Origin: Nematostella vectensis
Taxonomy: Eukaryota > Cnidaria > Anthozoa > Actiniaria > Edwardsiidae
Direction: 5' to 3'
Length of the DNA stretch: 64,000 bases
Assembly (NCBI RefSeq): GCF_932526225.1
Contig: NC_064036.1
Location: 13,385,181-13,449,180, forward strand
In this document: in pieces, positions 48,601 through 60,230 of the stretch
Numbering within the stretch: the first letter of the stretch is position 1
Layout of the letters: each line of letters starts with the position of its first letter
Notes under the pieces: model-generated
The model's input: the letters and a program-made list of their open reading frames with translations, nothing else
Told to the model about the DNA's origin: nothing
Database searches by the model: none
Translations under genes and position numbers: made by a program

Positions 48601-50020
48601 TTCCTTCCTGTCTGCTTCATCTATCATCTCAATTTCTATGGTCTTGCTGGCCTCAAACATAACCTTCAAGTTCCCTTCTGTCTGCATCATCTATCATCCC
48701 AATTACTATGGTCTTGCTGTCCTCGAACATTACCTTCAAGTTCTTTCCTGTCTGCTTCATCTATCATCTCAATTTCTATGGTCTTGCTGGCCTCAAACAT
48801 AACCTTCAAGTTCCCTTCTGTCTGCATCATCTATCATCCCAATTACTATGGTCTTGCTGTCCTCAAACATTACCTTCAAGTTCCTTCCTGTCTGCTTCAT
48901 TTATCACCTCAATTTCTATGGTCTTGCTGGCCTCGAACTTTACCTTCAAGTTCCTTTCTGTCTGCATCACCTTTCATCTCAATTTCTGTGGTCTTGCTGG
49001 CCTCGAACATTACCTTCAAGTTCCTTTCTGTCTGCATCATCTTTCATCTCAATTTCTGTGGTCTTGCTGGCCTCGAACATTACCTTCAAGTTCTTTCCTG
49101 TCTGCTTCATCTACCATCTCAATTTCTATGGTCTTGCTGGCCTCAAACATAACCTTCAAGTTCCCTTCTGTCTGCATCATCTATCATCCCAATTACTATG
49201 GTCTTGCTGTCCTCGAACATTACCTTCAAGTTCTTTCCTGTCTGCTTCATCTACCATCTCCAGTACTCTTGTCCTGTTGCTTTCAAACCAGAAGTGGTAC
49301 TGACACTCGGTGTCGGTGCTTCCCTTGCAGCACCCGTGCATTAGGTTTGCAACGGAAGTACTAACCGCCGCTCCAGTTCCTATCGGGGTTGTGAACTTAT
49401 TCAATTTACCACCATACTTGCCGAGGACCTGAATAACTTTGATGAAGCCTGATGCCCATGAACCTTCAAAAACAGAGGAAGAATTAAATAAATTATTTTT
49501 GATTGCGACGTCCGGATAAGCAGAGCTTATAAAAGGACAATTCTCAATATCTATTACCTAGTTCGCGTCGCGTCACGCATGCACCCTTTACGAGAGAATC
49601 TTCTCAACATATCCAGTAAAGAAGGAGGCTGTATTCAGTAGGGGGATCTACTTTTTGAATATTCATTTGCGTGTTATTTGCTTACGTGATGCAGATAAAT
49701 CTGTTTTTTCGGTCAGCGGTTCGAGTTCAGATTCTACATCTCCACTGTTTTCATCGTCAACATCGTCATTATCATCGCCATTATCTTGATTATCAACATA
49801 TCTATTATACGAATCTGTAAGGAAAAATCATAATATGATACCAACTGATGCCTTCTTAAATGACAATTAGAACAATCCGTTTCAGTTATACTAAATTGAA
49901 ATTACCTTGCTCACTGGACACGCCTCTTACTAATCGTAAACGGCGTGTACCAAGCGAGCTTGAAAAATCCGCTAAGCTGAGTGAGTTTAAAAGCGCCAGA
50001 AGGCATAAAGCCAAGACCAT
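42218..50020 (-). CDS. Secreted acidic coiled-coil protein, paralogue B (unknown family)
   Basis: Exons: 49906-50020, 49686-49814, 49224-49463, 46109-46263, 45705-45884, 45019-45235, 44676-44827, 44190-44288, 43782-43925, 42998-43244, 42646-42695, 42218-42367; phases agree, 625 aa. Exon 1 encodes a signal peptide (MVLALCLLALLNSLSLA). Exon 2 is very acidic (NGDDNDDVDDENSGD). Exon 3 has GCC...C and ends in a charged helix at the repeated donor. Exons 4 (EILAEINDINDAMDGFLD) and 7 (EKAREAMLEMSKCKKKFEE) are coiled-coil-like. Exon 6 ends in a Gly/Ala-rich hydrophobic stretch (AKGAGAAGGAALGLFGTG). The C-terminal 65 residues contain two helix-turn-helix-like patterns (TTAKIAQDLNMSEDVV; WTDDKIAKKFGYEAATISKV). 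Exons 4 (155 nt) and 7 (152 nt) equal those of paralogue A. No function can be assigned. An α-helical pore-forming or structural secreted protein is one speculative possibility. Confidence 0.8.
42450..42622. repeat. (GAT)n microsatellite, paralogue B intron 11
   Basis: Nearly pure ATG/GAT triplets, lying within about 25 bp of the exon 11 donor (exon lower end 42646). Confidence 0.95.
46321..49260. repeat. 70-bp array, 42 units, each with a copy of the exon 3 splice donor
   Basis: Unit starts 'aatttctatggtcttgctgg' and recurs every 70 bp from 46321; 42 units fill exactly 2940 bp with no length change. On the minus strand each unit reads as the last 13 codons of paralogue B exon 3 (consensus peptide about IEMIDEADRKELE) followed by G/GTAATG and 28 nt ending ACCATAG. 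The most upstream unit (49191-49260) is continuous with the real exon 3. By my reading 40 of 42 units keep GT at the donor position; 47091 and 48001 have lost it. Around 48491-49190 a 140-bp dimer is visible as a higher-order repeat. Confidence 0.95.
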
Positions 50021-53000
50021 GCGTGTTGATAAGCTCACCATCTGGGATAAAAAGACTTACTGTCAGTACTCGTACGGTTAAAAAGTGGTTTAAATGTTGC
50101 TCTTTGTTTTCGGCGGAAAACGTGCGTAAGTATTCCTTGAACACCTATCTTAACCAACTTGCATCGCCGCACTGAATAAAGTGTATATTACTTTGGAATT
50201 GCTTGATTTCACAAGTAAGCAATGTTTTGTTGCTATTACAAGTTATCCTCTTATTCGAAACAAGGAACTATTTCTCTTTGCCTTTAAAGCCGATTTTATC
50301 AAAAAAGTTGAAGATAGAAGGTGTTACTTGCCTCGTTGCTTACGCAGCTTTTGGTGACGACCCTTGTTTTTTTTTCACACCTCAGTGATTTATCTTCCCA
50401 GGAACCTTAGATTTGAATTAGCGCAAACCTTAGGAATGCATTAACTAATTCTAATTTTCAAAGCGAAATTAAAAATCTGCGAAGCGCGTAGCAGGTATTC
50501 GCGTGAATAGGGAGGGACCTGCACCTTTTGTTCTGGTTGGTTTATTAAAATCCTCTTTCTAAACATTACTGACGACTGAGTGAATCACTTTTTAAAAATA
50601 GATGGAACACGAACCGACTCTTGAAAACTAGTACTGTCACTTGTGGGAAAATAATTCTATAATCAAAAACCAAAAACATAAATTAACGCCGCGGGCATAT
50701 CATTCAAGAACCTATAATTCCCATAGAAATAAATCAACACCAAGTTTTGGTACGTTTTACGTCTCTACGTGTAGCGTATAAATCATAAGCTCGGGAGACT
50801 GGAAAACCACTCACAACGTTATTAACGTTAAATAAATTATTGTATTGTATTGTTTTGTTTGTTAAAACAAAGTGTTAGCACTTAGTCTGTTGCCTATGGT
50901 TTTACAGAGGCATGAAACATATTATTTCAACTTGTGTTGATTATTGAGTTCCCTGATACAACCACGCCTACGCAGACCAAGTAGTTTTTTTTCTACAGCT
51001 TGTTTGAAGTTTTACATACATACATTCACGTCCATATCCTAGGCCTAGGGGCTAAGACTAAACATATACGCCACTTCAATAGGAAGATATCAATATCTTG
51101 TCTCAATCTAGAGCCCACAAATGAAATAAACACACAATTGTCATACGAAGTTGCCAATAAATGTAACGAATCTAAAAGGAATTGTGTAATAATATGGAAC
51201 CCACAAATGCAATAACATGGATCTTATTAATGGAATTCAATCTTTTCATTTCATGTTTTGGTCCAGATTAGTCTTGTGTGTTTGTGTGGGATGGAAAGGG
51301 CTATGTTCCGATACACATCCCCACACTGTGTTAGGATATTCACCCCAAACTATATGTTCAATTAGTCTCGTCCATCGAGTTCGTGTATACACCCATTTCA
51401 CAAAAAGTTGTTAGTGCAAATGGTAAATGGTATATTAATTGTTAAATTAATTGTGTTAAAGAAAGTCCAGCAATGTCAGAGCCAAGCATCGGTGCCATAT
51501 TAACAGATAATTGTTTTGATTTCTCCATATTCTTCGAGAAGCATGGTTACGTTCGGTCGTAGAACTGCCATTTGCCAATCGCCATTTGCACTGACAACCT
51601 TATTGAAATAGGTGCATTGTACAAACGACAAACAAACAATGCTCACTTTAAACGGCTTCTTTTGAATACAGAGTTCAAGAGGTTCACCGGCCATTAGCGG
51701 ATTGTAGATGCCCGTGAGACCAAATTCATAGTATTAAAATTAATCTGATAAGAGCAATCGAGAGTAATCGAGAATCATTCATGAAAGTCTGAATTCTGCT
51801 CAAATACTCCACTTGCAGTAAAACTGCCATTACTGAAAGTTTCAACTTTTATAAACTTAGCGAACTAGTTACACCTGCTTCTTCCGTTCAATAGTTCAAT
51901 AGGTCATATGGGTATTTGTTTACCTATATATCACGTACACAAACGTAATTTATATGTAAACACCTTTACTCCTTATGGTGAAAGAGTTGAAAAGAGAGAA
52001 AAATTGATTGCCATAAGATCATTTCTGTTTTGTGGCTATTTTTCATCGGGCGCACGGCTATAAATGCATTGTCCCATATGAGTCCAAGGCTTGGTGTTCG
52101 GGTTTGATCATGGTATGTTTATAGTACTCAGACTTGTAATTCTTGCAAAAAAAAGAGAACAATGGTATATCTCTTCAAGAGGGCGCACAATACTTGGCGA
52201 CTTGGGTCAGAGACGAAAAGAACCGCTATGGGGACTCAACAAAACCGCGGGCGTGACAGAAACAGAGATATTCCTACACTAAACACACCAATCCTCTTTC
52301 CTAGTGTATTATTTCGTTATCTGTTGATGAAATTCAAAACGGCTGCCAATTTCAAAATGGCGAAGCATCGAAGAGTAGGAAAGACTGAACCACGACACCC
52401 ACGTGACCACCTAGAGGGTACCACAGGAATCCCTAGGTTTATTTAAGACTGGGCACCCTTTGTTTTTTCCTCTAGTCAATCTCTTACACTTTTAGACCAG
52501 GAGCGGCATCCGGATAAACTTCCCATCTTGAAATCGGCTCAAATTGATCGTTTTTTCTTCTAATTGGAAATATAGTAGGAAACGGTTTTTTTCTGCTATG
52601 CGCCTGGCCGTGGCCGCCACCCACTGCCACCACCATCCAATTTGTTGGAGGGGATTCCTAGCTAGGACCCTAATATTTATATTGATCTCGAAAATGTTCA
52701 TTGTCTCTTTGAGTAACTTTACAAGGTTCTCCCATCGAGTAATCAACAGCGCGCGGGTATTGGGGACTGGCTATCTCTCTTTACTCAACTAAAACTGGCT
52801 CCCAATGTGTGACTTGATAAAAAGGTGAGGAAATTACTGACACTTTCTTCAATTCTTGTCTACCCTAGTCCAGACCTGGGACTCTCTTTGCGCTCGACAT
52901 TCTGGCCCGCGTGAAAGAGGGTCCAGTATTTATTGCATGCGCATGCGCGAAAATACACCGCATATATGCGGTGTGGCCTGGCTGCTTAGTTCAAGATGGC

Positions 53001-54514
53001 TGCGAAAGGGACGAGCGAGGGTTTATTTCAGAAATAATGCGCTGATTTTGGTCGTGGGTAAACACTTGATTGTCAATCTTTTTTGAGAACAGGAAAGATG
53101 ATAATTAGAGTCTGTAAAATATATCAATCAAAGAGCTTTTCCGTTTTCGTTATTTTCACGCGCGCGCTTTAGGCAATAGCGTCATTTCAGACGAGCGCGC
53201 GCTTTTTTGAATTTGATTTTCAATCACACTTTATCGCGTTTTTATAGAAAACAAATCCCAAGCCTTTTTCCAATTAGCGCCTGTAAAAACAGTCTCGAAA
53301 TTTACATATCAAGAGGGAAAAGAAAAACTATGCGCTAAACATAAACAAATGAAATTGGGAAAATTCTATGGAAAGGCTTAAATTGTTCTAGATATTTCAA
53401 GGGTTGAGTCAAGTTTGAGGGGTTTTACTTGAACCCTTTATTTAATTAACCTTTGATGTACAAAATAATTCCGATCGAGAAATCAAACGCATTCGAAATG
53501 ATTATGAGCCTATCGTCACAGACTAGAAGTACTACGACGTTTCTGTGGTATATTTCGTATTGCAATGATGCACAAAATCGTTCATTTCTAACAAGAAACT
53601 TGGTCTTCAAAATAATTCGGAAGTCTGTGGTTGACTCTTCTATAATCGTATCGATGTTTGGGCATTCTCCGATGTACGCAGAAAACCTGCTATTTCATAA
53701 TGGAGCTGAGCGGGCAAAGACATGTTCGGATATTGTGCTCACGTTTCTCCTTGCTCGCGCAACCCTTTGCAGACTCCAGGCTATCTGATCGTGAGACTTT
53801 TACCAAACCGAGCAGGCTTTGTTATTTAGGTGTTTGTGAAGTGTTTCTGAGCGTGAGGTCTGTCTGCCCTTCAAATTCACAAGGATCGCTCTGATTGGTC
53901 TCATTTTAATTTAATTATAAAATGAGACCAATCAGAGAGTGAGTTTGATTTAGTTTTTAGAAATCGGTTTTACAGAGCAGTTACCCAGGGCGTCTTTCAG
54001 CCTGTTTCTTTCTCGCGCCACGCTCCCTGTGTGCCCGATCTCCGCGACGCCCTGGGTCCCCGAGGATGTCTGCCGTCATCATGTTAGATGACATTCACAA
54101 TAAAACTAAAAAAAACCTCTTATATATGCTTAATACATATATGCTTGTATAATCAAATATGTTTTTTTTGTAAATAAACATCCAATTCCTCAATACCAGT
54201 GCGCGCAGGGACAAGTTAGAACATCAGTCACCAAAAGAAAGCTTTTATATTTTAAAATAAGTTTCTTAAAAAAGTACATTTTGTTGTTATCTAAAAAAGT
54301 GTTTCGTTTTCATTAAAATTTGTTAAATTTCTATAGAATTAAAGAGGGTGTAATAGTGCTTTTTTTACAAGCTGGAATTCCTACAAGTTAAATAAATAGA
54401 CTGTCACATAAATAGCATGCATATCTGTGTATAAAACATATCTTGCTTGACACATAAAAATATGTAAAATATATTTGCCAAAAATTTGTGGCCTCGATAT
54501 AAACGCAGCAGCCC
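50021..54514. other. Intergenic region between paralogue B and the PDZ-EF gene
   Basis: Paralogue B upstream DNA includes the shared 20-bp motif at 50477-50496. Further on: an unassigned minus-strand open frame starting at 51694 (MAGEPLELCIQKKPFK, then a donor-like GTGAGC); a YY1-like AAAATGGCG at about 52355; an NRF1-like TGCGCATGCGCG at 52938-52949; a palindrome at 52955-52974; AAGATGGCTGCG at about 52994; a 20-bp-arm hairpin at 53889-53937; and 'cccagggcgtc'/'gacgccctggg' inverted at about 53980-54060. No gene I can support. Confidence 0.4.
53889..53937. repeat. Hairpin with perfect 20-bp arms and CCAAT motifs
   Basis: CTCTGATTGGTCTCATTTTA at 53889-53908 and its exact complement at 53918-53937, loop 9 nt. 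Each arm carries a CCAAT/ATTGG box. Confidence 0.9.
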
Positions 54515-57500
54515 TTAATATTGATGGAAGATTGGAAGTACTAAATTCTTGAAATCTAAAACAAAATGAAACAATAATGCATTAGACATAGACTAAAAGG
54601 CTACCCAATTATTCCGTTCAGCACTCAGAGGACAGTGCTGAATAACGTATGCGCATGCGCGTGTTCTGGCGAAAACAAACAAAATCTCAGTGTTGAATCG
54701 TTCGAGTAAAGGTACGAAAGGCTGACTTCGGTCGCTGTTTTTGACTTACTGTACAGCATTAAAACCATACTGTACAAAAGATGACAGATTTGTTTGATAA
54801 TGAGGGAGTCATAAAGAAAATTTTAGCATTAGGTTTGATCTAGTTTTTTTAGCATTCGCCAAAATGTGACAGTTCGCCGGTAAACGCCGCCATTTCAAAA
54901 CAAAAAGGCTGGTTTAACCGGGCGGTACTGGAACTAGTCTTGCGTTTTTCAGCACTGTCCACTCAGGGCTCTCTTTCAGCAAGCGGGAAGCGCTATTTTG
55001 GGACGCTTACACAACTGGGATCTGGGGGCGACACAGGGTTATTTTATCTCTATTATGTTAATTGCGTTTAGTAATATAGGCACGTAGCCTGGAAAAGGGG
55101 GGTGTTAATGTCGGAGTCTTACCTTGAAAATAAACTTTTCCATCTTGGTTGGAATCAGCTATAGCAATTAAGGAGGCCATTTCTTCCTCATCTATGGTGT
55201 CTGAGTCGGGCATACTCTCAAATGCTGCCTTCAGTTTGTCCAAATCGAAGTAACCCATCTTATCTCGATCGAATACGTGGAACGCGTCTAGAATGTCTGT
55301 GTCTGTCTTGTGATAAAACGTCATCTCGCTCATCATCTTCAGAAATTCAGGGAATGTGATTCCTCTACCTACGAACAGAAGAGTGTGTAAGGGACGGACA
55401 TTTAATTGGGGGATGGGTGGGTGGGGGGGGGGGGTTTGAGTGTAAATTTTGTTTCTCTACTTTCCCATGCACGATCTCTTTGTCTAAAAGTTTGGGACTG
55501 ATCGAGATTTAATAATGCAAAATGTAATTACTTCATCTAAATGAGGCGTATAATTTGTAGATCAAACATAAACAATCAATATGTTCTTAACCAAAAATAG
55601 GCATTTTCATAGATCTCCTTATAAATTATAATATTTACTTACCGTCGTGAAACTCCCCTGATATGAGGTAGTCCAAGTCTTGTAGCGTGTAATTGTAGCC
55701 AAGTGATTTACAGACGCGGGGTAAAGCTTTTGTGGGTATCTTGTAATCCTTCCGGCAATACATCTCAAAGGCAATCTTGAATTCTAGTTAAAAATACATC
55801 AAACAACTACAGTTAAAAAAAAACCCCTCAATCTCTCACCAATGTTTTTGTACATGTAAACTGCTGCCTTCCATTATAGACTGTGTTTATCGTAATGGTG
55901 TGTTTTTAGCCAATTTTGAGCTCTTTTATAGCTTCTGGCTTCTCTCTACGGAGCTCCGCACTCATTGCAGTCAACTGACAAATGACAGCTTGCCTAAGGC
56001 AAGGCCCTTTTAGTGCACGTTCGTGTTTAAAACTGAATGACATTTGGTGCTTTTCAGTGTCTGATCCTTGCCTCCCTCTGATCCCTCATAGCCGTAGCAG
56101 GCCTTTTATTCTTAAAGGCACTATACAGAAACATTAAGAAAATATTTGGGGGCAAAGCTACGCCTCTACTGGTCGTTTTTTTTCTTATAATGTTTGAAAG
56201 TATTGGAGGGACAAGCACCCACAGTGCCCCACCCTTTGCTACGGCCCCGCCACTGAAAGGATTTAAGAATTTTATATTAAATGACTGAATTCAGAAGGTA
56301 ATTTAGCTGCGAAAAAAAACGTCGGTGATGAGAGTTTGCAGAATGTCGACAACACAGTAATAAAGTTGTACATTTCTGAATAAAGTAATACTATTTTCAC
56401 CTTACCCTGTATTTTCTCATCGGGAAATTGGTCACTGAATTTTTTCTTTTCTTTGTCAACCGTCTCCTGTAAAATTAAGAGTCAGTCAATTAAAATAATA
56501 TATATGGAATGGTATTTATAGATAGCATAGCAGTGACTATGTGATACGGCTGGCTGACTGACCTGACAAGAAATACGACTGACTGACCGACCTGACAAGT
56601 AATACGACTGACTTACCGACCTGAAAAGTGATACGGCTGACTGACCGACCTGAAAAGTGATACGGCTGGCTGACTGACCTGACAAGAAATACTACTGACT
56701 GACCGACCTGACAAGTAATACGACTGACTTACCGACCTGAAAAGTGATACGGCTAACTGACCGACCTGAAAAGTGATACGACTGACTGACCGACCTGACA
56801 AGTAATACGACTGACTGACCGACCTGACAAGAAATGACTGACTGACCGACCTAAAAAGTGATACGGCTAACTGACCGACCTGACAAGTAATACGACTGAC
56901 TGACCGACCTGAAAAGTGATACGACTGACTGACCGACCTGACAAGTAATACGACTGACTGACCGACCTGACAAGTAATACGACTGACTGACCGACCTGAC
57001 AAGTAATACGACTGACTGACAGACCTGACAAGTAATACGACTGACTGGACCGATCTGAAAAGTGATACGGCTGGCTGACTGACCTGACAAGAAATACGAC
57101 TGACTGACCGAACTGACAAGTAATACGACTGACTGACCGACCTGACAAGAAATACGACTGACTGACCTACCTGACAAGTAATACGACTGACTGACCGACC
57201 TGACAAGAAATACGACTGACTGACCTACCTGACAAGTAATACGACTGACTGACCTACCTGACAAGTAATACGACTGACTGACCGACCTGACAAGAAATGA
57301 CTGACTGACCGACCTGACAAGTAATACGACTGACTGACCGACCTGACAAGTAATACAACTGACTGACCGACCTGACAAGTAATACGACTGACTGACCGAC
57401 CTGACAAGTGATTGACGACTGACTGACGAACCTGACAAGTAATACGACTGACTGACCGACCTGACAAGTGATATGCGACTGACGTACCTTCTGGGCATTG

Positions 57501-60191
57501 GCCTCCTTGATGTGTAGACAAACTTTCCGGTCCGCAGCCCTAATAAGGTCGTGTGCTTGAGCCTGCAATACGTTGGTGACGGACTGACCGTCGATCTAAA
57601 AAAATTATGTTGTAATGTTGGCGCTGTTTTTATGGTGCTTAACACACGTAAAAGGAGGACTTACCGATAGAATCTTATCGCCTGGCTTGAGGATGTTCGA
57701 GACAGAACTGCCAGGTTTGACAGCCTTCACAAAGATCCCGGGATCTCCTGGAACACATGGCTTATTCCTACCGCCAGTAATCTTGAATCCGAGATTCCCT
57801 TTAGATCCTGGAATTCAGGTATGGGTAAAGAAATGGATTGGCATTACGAAGCACGATAGATACATGTGGCGTTTCTTTTTACCTTTTTTCCCCGAGTCGA
57901 TTTCTACGAGAAGTTCCCCAAGCCCCGGGAGACGGTTCACGTTGATGGCCAGACCGTCTGTGGTGTCGTGCATTTGGGTCAGCGCTTTGGACATCTGAAA
58001 ATCGTACACACATTTCATTCACGTGTCATACAGTAACTAGCAAGTACACAAACGACATCTAACATTTCCTGTTCTAAATCCATTCCATCAATGTAGGCTA
58101 TTTTCTTGTAAATGGTGAACAAGAGTGGGGCTTCTCACCAGTAGCGGATCTAGGGGGGGGGGGGGGGGGAGGTAAACCTCCAGAAAGCCATATGCCACAA
58201 AAAGTAATGAGTAAGTACGCAGCTGCTTTGTCTCCTATTATCTTTGTTCTACAAAGGAGTTCTTTTGTCTCGATTCTTCTCGTTCTTTGTGTCGAGGTGC
58301 GGATATTGTTCATTTGCCCAATCAAATTGCAGCTTGTAAGAGCTTCGTACTGACCCAAAGTAATCACCTCTCCCCCTTTGTCAGTGAGCCAACACCCCAC
58401 CCCCTCTTCAGCCAAAAGATAGATCCGCCTCTGCTCACCCTTTTTTTTTACCCGGCCCTGAACGTAGTGGGCTTACAAGAAGCTGAGCTTCCTTAGTCGG
58501 GTTATTCCTTTATGCGTAGTAGGATTTTGATTGTAAGGCACTTTCTATAATATACTTATCTTTCCTCTTTCTATCCTCTCCACCCCCATAGTAACTTAAT
58601 ATCCATTTATCTCCTTGCTGCATAACCTTGCTGCATACCTTGGATCTGTTGATTTTTCTCACCACCATGGTCATTATACCGTCGGAAGCGCGGATCAGAT
58701 TCTTTACTACGTGTTGTGGTACGTTTGTCGTATCGACTCCTTCAACCTGAGTTTAAAAAGAGAAGGAAGGTGCTTTGAGTTAGTGCTTTAGGTGCTTTAG
58801 TTATAATGGCAGAAAGGGGGGTTCGACAAAAATTGGCCCTAAGGGGGAATACTGAAAAAGGGGGGGGGGGCTCTGTCCTGAATTATCCACCTTAGATTCG
58901 AGTCCGGATCTTTCTTGATTGAGATGAGATGCCATAGATTATTTGAAAAATACTCGCATAAATTGAAGCATACCAGGAGAAAATCCACGATTCCTAGTGG
59001 CACCAACTTTAATCATATGAAAATTTTATAAGGATTTGCTCCCAAACGTTTCATTAAAAAAATGTAATCCGAGAGGGGGGTTGGGACAGGCCACCCCATA
59101 CACCCTTGGCCCGCCACCGCATACCAACCATGATAATTCTGTCACCAGGCGACAAATCGTTCTCTAAGAGACTACCGCGCTCAACCTTGGTGATGAAAAT
59201 GCCGCCATTGCGAGAAACATAAGGATGGTCGCGTCCACCCGCGAATTCAAAGTCGAGCTCGTCCAGATGACCTGTTGGGATGTCAAACTACTGGATGAGT
59301 AAAAAGGAACTTTTCTGTGGATTCGTTTAGGGACGGACCATTAGAAATGTGAAGGGGAAGAGGTGGGTAAGGAACAAAGAAAATACGCGATTAACCAAAG
59401 ACAGAAAAAGATGCGTACAACGTTTACAGAAAATTCATGGACGTCTTGGAGACAAGAAAAAAAGGCACGACTGAAAGCATGCTACCCCATCCCCCTTCAT
59501 TTTACTAATGGCCCTTTGGCTAAGCATACGTTCTTCGGAGCGTGAATAAAACTTATTCATATACAGCGTTCCAGGAGGAAATATGATCATGTATAATTGC
59601 ATTCAAGCGATTCTTGATTTAATAATGCACATCCCGGACATCTTCTCCCGCCCTCCATCAAATGGCTCCTGAATGCCCAATTCACTATGCTATGCAACTC
59701 TTTCTACATTTCTTGATATCCAAACGTTAAATCATTTAAAAAAAAAATCCTTTAAAAGTGCCTGAAACACGAAAAATAAAACTAATATCAAGTAAATGCA
59801 TTGAGGCACTTTCTTACCCTTTCTCCCGGTCATGAAATCCACCTCAACCTCCCTGCCTCCATCCGTGTCATCCGCCATCTCCCCTACCACCTCCCCACGG
59901 GCAGATGTGCGGGTGTCTAAGGAGCTCCCCACGGTAGACACGTCGTCAGCCTCGCCCATCTCGGGACCACTGTCGTCCGAGTCCTCGGGTATGGTCTTCA
60001 TCTATCACAAAACGTGAGAAAGTGTGTACTCTACTTCCCGCATACCCAGCAGTCCCTCCTCGAATCCTTTACCCCACCCTTCCCCTATATAACAACAGGG
60101 CGCGTATCCAGGGGGGAGGGGGAGGGCGCAGACATCATCTGGAAAAGGATTCCTTAATAAACTTTTTGGCGCGCCTGATGATGATGTTGAC

Positions 60192-60230
<39 letters not shown>

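Noticed and set aside
46398-49364. Several long + strand open frames (up to 593 codons) over the 70-bp array
   Set aside because: They are a by-product of the repeat: the unit (70 bp) is not divisible by 3 and lacks stops in any frame of that strand. The peptides are hydrophobic repeats of one unit, and the minus strand carries the real exon.
52352-52446. Short + strand frame starting MAKHRRVGKTEPRHPR with a YY1-like start context
   Set aside because: About 30 codons, no homology or further exons that I can identify; could be chance.
53453-53788. 111-codon + strand frame
   Set aside because: No recognisable domain, no splice or promoter support, ordinary for AT-rich intergenic DNA.
56482-57645. 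Long minus-strand repetitive open frames (up to 264 codons)
   Set aside because: They arise from the 29-bp minisatellite and overlap a real intron of the PDZ-EF gene on the same strand.
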